Shown piece after piece: positions 1 through 5,208 of a DNA stretch of 5,208 nucleotides. The stretch's first letter is position 1. Every line of letters begins with the position of its first letter. Both the position numbers and the translations under genes were made by a program. Source of the DNA: Pseudomonadota bacterium (lineage in GTDB: Bacteria; Pseudomonadota; Gammaproteobacteria; Burkholderiales; Methylophilaceae). The DNA lies in NCBI GenBank assembly GCA_023459535.1, contig JAEWTK010000117.1:1-5208 (forward strand), in the 5' to 3' direction. The notes under the pieces are model-generated. The model did no database searches. It worked only from the letters and a program-made list of their open reading frames with translations, and was not told where the DNA came from.

Positions 1-1033
1 TGACACCGGCAATCACCGGTCCGCTGTTGATGCCGATGCGCATTTTCAACTCCTTATCGCTCTTCAACGCCACCTCCTGCAACACGGTCTGCATGTCTAG
101 CGCCATATTAGCGACTGCTTCAGCATGGTCCGCCCGGGCATTCGGTACACCACCCACCACCATATAGGCATCCCCGATGGTCTTGATCTTTTCCAGACCG
201 TACTTCTCGGAGAGCTGATCAAAACGGGAGAAGACCTGATTCAGCAGACGTACCAGTTCTGACGGCGGCATGCCAGCAGAGATCTGCGTAAAATTGACCA
301 GATCGGCAAACATGATAGTGACTGAATCATGGCTGTCGGCGATATTGAGGCTTTCCGCCTTCAGCCTGCTGGCGATGGATTCCGGCAGGATGTTCAGCAA
401 CAGTTTATCCGACCTCGCCTGCTCGATCGCCAATGCGTGTAGCACACGCTCCTTCTGCGACTGGAAGTAGCGCATGACGATATAGAGGATGGTCGCAGTA
501 CCGGAAAGATTCATGACAAAGAAGGTGTCCTTGACATGGCCCGGAATCGGTAGGGCATTGCTGGCAAAAATCGTGTTCATCTGCCAGGAAACCGCAGCCA
601 GCGCCATGAACAGTGCAAACCAGGGCGTGGACTGGCGTGTTCCCAGGATCATCAGGGCGCCCACGGGCGACAGAATGGCCCAGATAGCGACGCCGCTGGA
701 GGCCTCGAAGCCGCCAATGACCCACTGCATGAAAAACGGCATGACCAGCAACATGACCAACTGGGTAAAGATGAAATAGTCGAAACGCTTGAGATGATAG
801 AAGATCAGCAGGCTGACGTAGGAAACAACGATATAGACATAAGGTACAGCCGCCATGAAGGCATAGCCTTCACCCAGACCGGAAAGGGTGAATATCCAGA
901 AAACGCAGATAAGACTCTCGGTAAAAACCAGGAGAGAAAGAATAGCTCTTCCCACCAATGGTGCAGACGGATCAGAGAATCTACCCCAGACTTGACGTGG
1001 GAAACCACTGAAAGATTTGAGTTTTAATCCCAT
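1..1033 (-). CDS. Membrane-anchored class III adenylate/guanylate cyclase (3' end cut by window edge)
   Basis: The frame stays open for 344 codons from the ATG at 1033 to the left edge, so the C-terminus is missing. An in-frame TAA six bases upstream of the ATG makes this the most upstream possible ATG; no Shine-Dalgarno is evident. About six hydrophobic segments are seen (roughly residues 27-50, 57-79, 86-108, 112-131, 136-151, 168-188), followed by a helical linker containing LLLNILPESIASRLK. The catalytic domain then shows FADLVNFT with the first metal-binding Asp (D244), KIKTIGDAYMVVGG with the second (D288), and MRIGINSGPVIAGV at the edge. Family knowledge: such domains make cyclic AMP or cyclic GMP at the inner face of the membrane. 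K284, just before TIGD, sits where adenylyl cyclases have Lys and guanylyl cyclases Glu, so ATP is the inferred substrate. The partner specificity residue and transition-state Asn/Arg lie outside the window. The membrane part is presumably sensory; its ligand is unknown. Confidence 0.9.
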   Translation of the reverse strand, partial: MGLKLKSFSGFPRQVWGRFSDPSAPLVGRAILSLLVFTESLICVFWIFTLSGLGEGYAFMAAVPYVYIVVSYVSLLIFYHLKRFDYFIFTQLVMLLVMPFFMQWVIGGFEASSGVAIWAILSPVGALMILGTRQSTPWFALFMALAAVSWQMNTIFASNALPIPGHVKDTFFVMNLSGTATILYIVMRYFQSQKERVLHALAIEQARSDKLLLNILPESIASRLKAESLNIADSHDSVTIMFADLVNFTQISAGMPPSELVRLLNQVFSRFDQLSEKYGLEKIKTIGDAYMVVGGVPNARADHAEAVANMALDMQTVLQEVALKSDKELKMRIGINSGPVIAGV

Positions 1034-1088
1034 CGCCGTTTAGTCAGAAACGCCCATTGTTATTATTCTCATGTCCCCAGAACGTCTT

Positions 1089-1117
1089 ACTATATCGCAT
1101 GCCTATTGGATTATCCA
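1089..1117 (-). promoter_or_regulatory. Candidate sigma-70 promoter for the cyclase gene
   Basis: On the minus strand a -35-like TGGATA (1117-1112) and a -10-like TATAGT (1094-1089) are separated by exactly 17 bases. This would start transcription near 1082 and give a leader of about 49 bases before the cyclase ATG at 1033. A 13-base palindrome, CAGCCA-C-TGGCTG (1116-1128), touches the -35 box and could be an operator. The boxes match consensus at 4 and 5 of 6 positions, so this is a prediction from pattern and position only. Confidence 0.35.
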
Positions 1118-1196
1118 GCCACTGGCTGCCAAATATGCGCAGTATTATTTTCATCCTCACGGTCGCGTGCCATGCCACCCAAGACCGGTTTTAGGG

Positions 1197-1202
1197 TAGA
1201 AT
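1197..1202 (+). promoter_or_regulatory. ffs: Candidate -10 box for the SRP RNA gene
   Basis: TAGAAT lies about seven bases before the expected 5' end of the SRP RNA, a correct position for a -10 element. No good -35 box is visible 16-18 bases further upstream (the bases around 1173-1179 are GC-rich and unlike TTGACA), so the assignment rests on spacing and the -10 match alone. Confidence 0.3.
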
Positions 1203-1208
1203 TCAGTC

Positions 1209-1308
1209 AGGCGGGCCTCCCCGCATTGCAAAGCAGCCAACCTGGTCAGGTCCGGAAGGAAGCAGCCACAACTGCTGAAGCAAGTGCCGGGGGTTAGGCT
1301 CGCCCCCT
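1209..1308 (+). ncRNA. ffs: Small bacterial signal recognition particle RNA (4.5S RNA)
   Basis: The RNA pairs with Ffh protein to form the particle that delivers nascent inner-membrane proteins to the FtsY receptor. The apical domain is unmistakable: GGTCAGG (1244-1250), the GGAA tetraloop (1254-1257) closed by C1253-G1258, and the AGCAGCC asymmetric-loop segment from 1261, all characteristic of domain IV. The rest folds into one long hairpin: 1210-1217 pairs with 1297-1304 (one G-U), 1219-1225 with 1285-1292 (one bulged C), 1226-1229 with 1280-1283, and 1232-1236 with 1272-1276. No Alu domain is present, so it is the short roughly 100-nt type usual in Gram-negative bacteria. The exact ends are inferred from the closing stem and may be off by a few bases. 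Its position upstream of dnaX is a conserved arrangement. Confidence 0.95.
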
Positions 1309-1423
1309 ATTCCTCCCAAATTAGTGCCAAAGCTGCTTGAGACTTAAAGCCATGACTTAAGCGATGATTTCAGCTAAAGTTGAGTCACTGCAAACAAGTT
1401 CTTAATCTCGCGAGTATCCAAGT
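1309..1423 (+). other. Leader between SRP RNA and dnaX, possibly structured
   Basis: This 115-base AT-richer gap has no gene and no hairpin followed by a T-run, so no intrinsic terminator for ffs can be called. A possible stem pairs GCTTGA (1335-1340) with TTAAGC (1357-1362), flanked by AGCT (1331-1334) and AGCT (1372-1375). The seven-base word GACTTAA occurs twice, at 1341 and 1354, 13 bases apart. A TTGAGT at 1380-1385 followed after 15 bases by CTTAAT (1401-1406) is the best promoter-like pair for dnaX, but the spacer is short. Transcription of dnaX could therefore come from a weak local promoter or by read-through from ffs. Confidence 0.35.
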
Positions 1424-3079
1424 ATGAGTTATCAGGTTCTGGCCCGCAAATGGCGTCCAAAATCGTTTGAAACGCTAGTCGGTCAGGACCATGTCGTACG
1501 CGCATTAAGCAATGCGCTGGATCAACAACGCCTGCATCATGCCTATCTCTTCACCGGCACACGCGGTGTAGGTAAAACCACACTGTCACGCATACTGGCA
1601 AAGTCGCTGAATTGCGAAATCGGTGTCACTTCCAGACCTTGCGGTCAATGCTCTGCCTGCGTGGCTATCGACAAGGGCAGTTTCATTGATTATGTCGAGA
1701 TGGATGCCGCATCGAATCGCGGTGTCGATGACATGACGGCCCTGCTGGAAAAAGCCGTCTATGCACCGACACAGGGCCGCTACAAGGTCTACATGTTGGA
1801 CGAAGTGCATCAGCTCACCGGCCATGCTTTCAATGCCATGCTGAAAACACTGGAGGAACCTCCTGCTCACGTCAAATTCATCCTGGCGACCACTGACCCG
1901 CAGAAAGTACCCGTCACTGTCCTCTCCCGCTGCCTGCAGTTCAATCTGCGCCAGATGTCAGGCGCCGCCATCAGCGAACACCTGCAGCATATCCTCGGAG
2001 AGGAACAGATCGCATACGAGCCGGTAGCGCTGCAACTGATAGCCCGTGCGGCAAACGGCAGCATGCGTGATGCCCTTTCACTACTGGACCAGGCTATCGC
2101 CTACGGCGGCAATGCTGTCTATGAACAGGAAGTGCGCGCCATGCTGGGCGCGATCGACCAGAGCTATCTGTTCGACCTGCTCGATACCTTGGCCGCTGGG
2201 GATGGCGCCAGCCTGATGGCCTTTGCCCAGCAGATGGAACAACGCAGCCTGTCCTTCGAAGCGGCACTGGCAGATATTGCTACACTGCTCTACCAGATCG
2301 CGGTATATCAATCAGCGCCCGGCAGCGTGTCTCAGGATCTGCCGGAATATGCAAGATTAGTGGCACTTGCGGAGAAACTCAGCCCGGAACAGATACAGCT
2401 GTTCTATCAGATCGCCCTGCTCGGACGCCGCGACATCGGTTTGGCACCCGACGAATTCGCCGGCTTCAGCATGTGCCTGCTGCGCATGCTGGCCTTTCTG
2501 CCGACAGAAATGTCAGCGCCCATTACCGGCAAACCTACCGCCGCTACAAGCTCAAATACTCCCGCCCGGGAAACTATTGCTCCGGCACAAGCGGCACCTC
2601 CTTCTCAGGCATCGACACCACAAGCTGTCACCCGGGTAGCGGAAGCCCCACCAACTGAAACCGTTGCCGAAGTCCAAGCCAAAGCCGAAACCACCAATGC
2701 CGTTTTTGACGGCAACTGGCGGCAGTTAGTCGACGGACTCAAACTCGGGCTCGCCCGGGCACTGGCGCAAAACTGTGAACTACTGCGCCACGACGCACAT
2801 AATTTCCATCTTTCAGTGCCCGCAGCTCACAAGCACCTGCTGGATCAAAGCTATCAGGAGAAACTGCGCACTGCCCTGGTTCAGCATTTCGGTACCAACA
2901 TCAAGCTGCATTTTGAAGTAGGCGGCACCGGCAACACGCCTGCCGCGCAAATCAGCCAGGAAAAGGCCCAAATGCAATCAGCCGCGGAGTCGGCCATACG
3001 GGAGGACGATTTCGTCCAGGCGCTGGTCCGTGACTTCGGCGCACAAATCATTCCCTCAAGTATCAAACCAATTCAATAA
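1424..3079 (+). CDS. dnaX: DNA polymerase III subunit tau (clamp loader)
   Basis: Tau forms the ATPase core of the clamp loader that places the beta sliding clamp on primed DNA, and tethers polymerase cores and helicase through its C-terminus. Seen here: the typical start [12 protein letters not shown], Walker [10 protein letters not shown] (45-53), four zinc cysteines C64, C73, C76, C79, Walker B LDE (D126, E127), sensor 1 region [10 protein letters not shown], the SRC motif with arginine finger R169 (168-170), and sensor 2 GSMRDALSL with R215. AAA+ and collar domains extend to about residue 362, then an Ala/Pro/Thr/Glu-rich linker (about 364-426) and a 125-residue tau-specific C-terminal domain. 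At 551 residues it is shorter than the 643-residue E. coli protein, mostly in the linker and helicase-binding part. The ribosome site is weak (GCGAG at 1410-1414), but the N-terminus fixes the start. No A-rich frameshift heptamer is seen in the linker, so a gamma form is not predicted that way. Confidence 0.97.
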   Translation: MSYQVLARKWRPKSFETLVGQDHVVRALSNALDQQRLHHAYLFTGTRGVGKTTLSRILAKSLNCEIGVTSRPCGQCSACVAIDKGSFIDYVEMDAASNRGVDDMTALLEKAVYAPTQGRYKVYMLDEVHQLTGHAFNAMLKTLEEPPAHVKFILATTDPQKVPVTVLSRCLQFNLRQMSGAAISEHLQHILGEEQIAYEPVALQLIARAANGSMRDALSLLDQAIAYGGNAVYEQEVRAMLGAIDQSYLFDLLDTLAAGDGASLMAFAQQMEQRSLSFEAALADIATLLYQIAVYQSAPGSVSQDLPEYARLVALAEKLSPEQIQLFYQIALLGRRDIGLAPDEFAGFSMCLLRMLAFLPTEMSAPITGKPTAATSSNTPARETIAPAQAAPPSQASTPQAVTRVAEAPPTETVAEVQAKAETTNAVFDGNWRQLVDGLKLGLARALAQNCELLRHDAHNFHLSVPAAHKHLLDQSYQEKLRTALVQHFGTNIKLHFEVGGTGNTPAAQISQEKAQMQSAAESAIREDDFVQALVRDFGAQIIPSSIKPIQ

Positions 3080-3086
3080 AACCCGT

Positions 3087-3093
3087 CAGGAGA
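3087..3093 (+). promoter_or_regulatory. Ribosome binding site of ybaB
   Basis: CAGGAGA sits six bases before the ATG at 3100, an optimal Shine-Dalgarno spacing. It favours the first of the two consecutive ATG codons (3100 over 3103). It is the only strong ribosome site among the genes of this window. Confidence 0.75.
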
Positions 3094-3099
3094 AGACAG

Positions 3100-3411
3100 A
3101 TGATGAAAGGTGGCATGGGCAACCTCATGAAGCAGGCCCAACAAATGCAGGAGAACCTCAAACGTGCACAGGCAGAGCTGGCTACGGTAGAAGTTGAAGG
3201 CCAAGCCGGGTCCGGCATGGTCAAGGTCACCATGACCTGCAGAAACGAAGTCAAACGCGTCAGCATCGATGACAGTCTGATGGGTGACGACAAGGAGATG
3301 CTGGAAGATCTGCTGGTGCTCGCGCTGAACGACGCCGTCAGCAAGGCGGAAGCCACCTCGCAACAACGCATGAGCGGCCTGATGCCGGCCGGCATGAAGT
3401 TGCCGTTCTAA
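3100..3411 (+). CDS. ybaB: YbaB/EbfC family nucleoid-associated protein
   Basis: Members of this family are small dimeric DNA-binding proteins that coat the nucleoid; in Borrelia the homologue EbfC binds specific sites. The 103-residue product has the family layout: a Gly/Met-rich start with [11 protein letters not shown], a long charged helix to about residue 35, a beta segment around [18 protein letters not shown], then the highly conserved [17 protein letters not shown] in the second half and a C-terminal MKLPF close to that of E. coli YbaB (109 residues). It starts 20 bases after the dnaX stop and ends 24 bases before recR, so the three genes are probably co-transcribed. Its role next to recR has long suggested a link to repair, but that is inferred from context. 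No anomalies are seen. Confidence 0.95.
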   Translation: MMKGGMGNLMKQAQQMQENLKRAQAELATVEVEGQAGSGMVKVTMTCRNEVKRVSIDDSLMGDDKEMLEDLLVLALNDAVSKAEATSQQRMSGLMPAGMKLPF

Positions 3412-3435
3412 TCGCCGCAATCCTCACAAGCATTC

Positions 3436-4035
3436 ATGCACAACCCACCCGCACTTGAGCAACTTGTCGAAGCTCTGCGTTGCCTGCCAGGTGTCGGGCC
3501 CAAGTCTGCACTGCGCATGGCCTACCATCTGCTACAACGCGACCGCCAGGGCGCGAACCAGTTGGCCGCTTCGCTCAGCCAGGCCCTTGGCGTCATCAAT
3601 CACTGCAGCCTCTGCAACAACTTCAGCGAGCAACCGGTATGCTCGTTGTGCGCATCGGAAAAACGTGACTCCAGCCTGCTGTGCGTCATCGAGATGCCGA
3701 CAGACCTCATGATGCTGGAGCAGACGCAAGCCTATCAAGGCATGTATTTCGTACTCATGGGGCGCCTGTCTCCGCTTGATGGCGTCGGCCCCAAGGAAAT
3801 TCACTTGGACAAGCTGATTAAACGTGCACAGGACGGCCTGATACAGGAAGTCATACTCGCCACCAATTACACGGTCGAGGGCGAGGCCACCGCGCATTAT
3901 GTCAGCGAATTACTGAAGGCACGCGGCCTGAAAGTCAGCCGTATCGCCAGAGGACTGCCCATGGGTGGCGAGATTGAGCATGTGGACAGCGGCACTCTTG
4001 CGCAGGCGATGATGGAACGCCGTAGCGTAAAGTAG
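3436..4035 (+). CDS. recR: Recombination mediator protein RecR
   Basis: RecR works with RecO (and RecF) to load RecA onto SSB-coated single-stranded DNA at gaps. The 199-residue product is full length (E. coli 201). In order: an N-terminal helix-hairpin-helix with [20 protein letters not shown] (residues 14-33), a four-cysteine zinc finger C57, C60, C69, C72, and a Toprim domain beginning VIEMPTDL (acidic E86, D90) and including the conserved [11 protein letters not shown], followed by [14 protein letters not shown] and a C-terminal segment with [16 protein letters not shown]. The start matches the usual family N-terminus (short, then [13 protein letters not shown]), although no Shine-Dalgarno is visible in the 24-base gap after ybaB; translation may depend on coupling. 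The stop lies three bases from the stop of the facing gph gene. Confidence 0.97.
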   Translation: MHNPPALEQLVEALRCLPGVGPKSALRMAYHLLQRDRQGANQLAASLSQALGVINHCSLCNNFSEQPVCSLCASEKRDSSLLCVIEMPTDLMMLEQTQAYQGMYFVLMGRLSPLDGVGPKEIHLDKLIKRAQDGLIQEVILATNYTVEGEATAHYVSELLKARGLKVSRIARGLPMGGEIEHVDSGTLAQAMMERRSVK

Positions 4036-4038
4036 AAG

Positions 4039-4677
4039 TTATAGCAGGCCGAGCAACTCGCCAGGCTCAGCAATCATGGCATCTGCACCCCACTCCTGCG
4101 GTTTGTCAGTCACGTCAATATAGCCAAACAGCGCAACCACTGTCTTCATGCCGGCCGCACGACCCGCCTGCACATCCCGCTCAGCATCGCCCACGTAGAC
4201 ACAATCAATCGGACTAACCCCTGTCATCTTGCATGCCAGCAGCAAGGTGTCAGGATCTGGTTTGGCACGCGGCGCATCATCGCCACAGACCAGACAACTG
4301 ACGCGCTCATGCAGCTGCAAGGCGCGGATCAGTGGTTCTGAAAAACGTCGCGGCTTGTTGGTGACGATGCCCCAAGACGTCTTTCTGCTTTCTATTTCAG
4401 CAAGCACCGCTTCTATGCCATTGAATAAAACCGGTGACCGGGTAAAGACCTGATCATAAAGATCAAGATATTCCTGGCGCATATCGGCAAAACGCGCATC
4501 CTCCGGGGTCAGATTAAAACCAACGGACAAGAGCCCCCTGGATCCATGCGAGGCGTAAGGCCGGATATCGCTCAACGGCAAAGCCTGCAACCCATAGCGT
4601 TCGCGTTGCAGATTGAGCGCATAACCCAAGTCTGGTGCAGTATCGACCAAGGTTCCATCCAGATCAAAAAGTATCAT
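4039..4677 (-). CDS. gph: Phosphoglycolate phosphatase (HAD superfamily)
   Basis: Gph dephosphorylates 2-phosphoglycolate, formed by oxidative DNA end damage or by Rubisco oxygenation, to glycolate in the cytoplasm. All four HAD motifs are present: DLDGT with nucleophile D5 and acid/base D7, T106 in IVTNKP (motif II), K139 in RAKPDPDT (motif III) and the Mg-binding GD164 with D168 in YVGDAERD (motif IV). A helical cap fills residues about 16-85, with TAPDL after motif I as in Gph proteins. Length (212) is slightly below the usual 220-250, in line with a very short N-terminus: only three residues precede the FDLDGT motif. The ATG follows the ubiG stop by ten bases with no clear Shine-Dalgarno, suggesting translational coupling. 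HAD substrate assignment is always less certain than the fold; related sugar-phosphate phosphatases (e.g. an N-acetylmuramic acid 6-phosphate phosphatase, MupP) look similar and are also found beside ubiG. Confidence 0.85.
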   Translation of the reverse strand: MILFDLDGTLVDTAPDLGYALNLQRERYGLQALPLSDIRPYASHGSRGLLSVGFNLTPEDARFADMRQEYLDLYDQVFTRSPVLFNGIEAVLAEIESRKTSWGIVTNKPRRFSEPLIRALQLHERVSCLVCGDDAPRAKPDPDTLLLACKMTGVSPIDCVYVGDAERDVQAGRAAGMKTVVALFGYIDVTDKPQEWGADAMIAEPGELLGLL

Positions 4678-4687
4678 GGCGGAATGC

Positions 4688-5208
4688 TTATTTAGTCGCG
4701 TGCAGCAGGTAATTCACCGACACATCATCACTCAGCCAGTAACGCTTGCTTAATGGGTTGTAACTCATACCCTTGAGGCAGGCAACCGTCAATCCGCTGC
4801 GACGCACATATGCCGAAAGTTCGGAAGGTTTCATGAATTTCTCATATTCATGCGTGCCTTTGGGCAGCATATTCAGCACATATTCAGCACCGACAACGGC
4901 AAACAGGTAGGCTTTGGGGTTGCGGTTGATAGTAGAGAAAAACACATGGCCGCCCGGCTTCACCAGACGGGAACAGGCACTAATGACCGCTGCAGGATCG
5001 GGCACATGTTCGAGCATTTCCATGCAGGTGACCACATCGAAACTCTCCGGCTCTTCGACAGCCAGCGCTTCAACTGCGACCAACCGGTAGTCAACCTTGA
5101 CCCCGCTCTCCAGGCTGTGCAGACGCGCCACCTTCAGCGCCTTCTCCCCCAAGTCGATGCCGGTGACCTCTGCGCCCCTCTGCACCATGGATTCCGCCAG
5201 AATACCAC
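4688..5208 (-). CDS. ubiG: Ubiquinone biosynthesis O-methyltransferase UbiG (5' end cut by window edge)
   Basis: UbiG performs both O-methylations of ubiquinone synthesis, using S-adenosylmethionine at the cytoplasmic face of the membrane. The frame is open through the right edge: seven codons' worth of bases before the Met at 5188 read G-I-L-A-E-S, the end of the SAM-binding motif I (GGGILAES), so that Met is internal and roughly 60-70 N-terminal residues are missing. The visible 172 residues continue with the acidic loop VTGIDLGEKALKVARLH, the strongly diagnostic VVTCMEMLEHVPDP (about 4996-5035), LVKPGGHVFFSTINRN, VVGAEYVLNMLPKGTHEYEKFMKPSEL and a C-terminal YNPLSKRYWLSDDVSVNYLLHA, all closely matching UbiG. 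It lies directly upstream of gph on the same strand with a ten-base gap, so the two are likely one transcription unit. It implies a ubiquinone-using proteobacterium. Confidence 0.96.
   Translation of the reverse strand, partial: GILAESMVQRGAEVTGIDLGEKALKVARLHSLESGVKVDYRLVAVEALAVEEPESFDVVTCMEMLEHVPDPAAVISACSRLVKPGGHVFFSTINRNPKAYLFAVVGAEYVLNMLPKGTHEYEKFMKPSELSAYVRRSGLTVACLKGMSYNPLSKRYWLSDDVSVNYLLHATK

Noticed and set aside
405..1027. Reading frames of 67-106 codons on both strands within the cyclase gene
   Set aside because: The open minus-strand frame encoding the membrane segments and catalytic motifs explains the whole region.
1106..1297. A 63-codon plus-strand reading frame across the intergenic region and SRP RNA
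   Set aside because: It overlaps most of a structured RNA gene, has no ribosome site and no recognisable protein character.
1341..1360. GACTTAA direct repeat as a regulator binding site or repeat array
   Set aside because: Only two seven-base copies in an AT-rich gap; chance is a sufficient explanation.
1748..1754. GAAAAAG as a dnaX frameshift site
   Set aside because: It lies at residues 109-110 inside the ATPase domain, is in a poor frame for -1 tandem slippage and would not give a gamma-like product.
3063..3420. Two long minus-strand reading frames opposite ybaB
   Set aside because: They are complements of a well-supported conserved gene, have low-complexity composition and no independent signals.
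5186..5188. ATG at 5188 as the true ubiG start
   Set aside because: The frame continues upstream with the conserved G-I-L-A-E-S of the SAM-binding motif, so the Met is internal.
1..5208. CRISPR array, mobile element, tRNA or phage attachment site
   Set aside because: No spaced repeats, terminal inverted repeats, transposase or integrase motifs, or tRNA cloverleaf were found; every gene is an intact or edge-cut core gene.

Overview
The window looks like an ordinary chromosomal housekeeping region of a proteobacterium, most likely a betaproteobacterium. The basis is the gene set and order (SRP RNA, dnaX, ybaB/ebfC, recR, with ubiG-gph next door), the close resemblance of the proteins to beta/gammaproteobacterial forms, the presence of ubiG (ubiquinone synthesis, hence a proteobacterium) and a moderate, even base composition. 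A finer placement such as Nitrosomonadales is only a guess from the protein flavour.

Layout from left to right. Positions 1-1033 (minus strand) hold most of a membrane-anchored class III nucleotidyl cyclase that runs off the left edge. Positions 1034-1208 are a divergent intergenic region with one plausible cyclase promoter and a weak promoter candidate for the RNA gene. The small 4.5S-type signal recognition particle RNA (ffs) lies at about 1209-1308 on the plus strand. After a 115-base leader come three plus-strand genes with short gaps: dnaX (1424-3079, clamp-loader subunit), ybaB/ebfC (3100-3411, nucleoid-associated DNA-binding protein) and recR (3436-4035, recombinational repair). Facing them on the minus strand, with only three bases between the stop codons, is a two-gene unit read from right to left: ubiG (its 5' end cut by the right edge) followed by gph (phosphoglycolate phosphatase).

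The dnaX-ybaB-recR cluster joins replication and repair functions and is conserved in many bacteria, often with the SRP RNA just upstream, as here. UbiG and Gph have unrelated reactions but are commonly neighbours in proteobacteria. Nothing here is a convincing new system. The points worth a second look are the absence of a visible frameshift signal in a short DnaX, the possibly structured leader between ffs and dnaX, the very tight recR/gph convergence and the lysine in the cyclase that predicts ATP as substrate.
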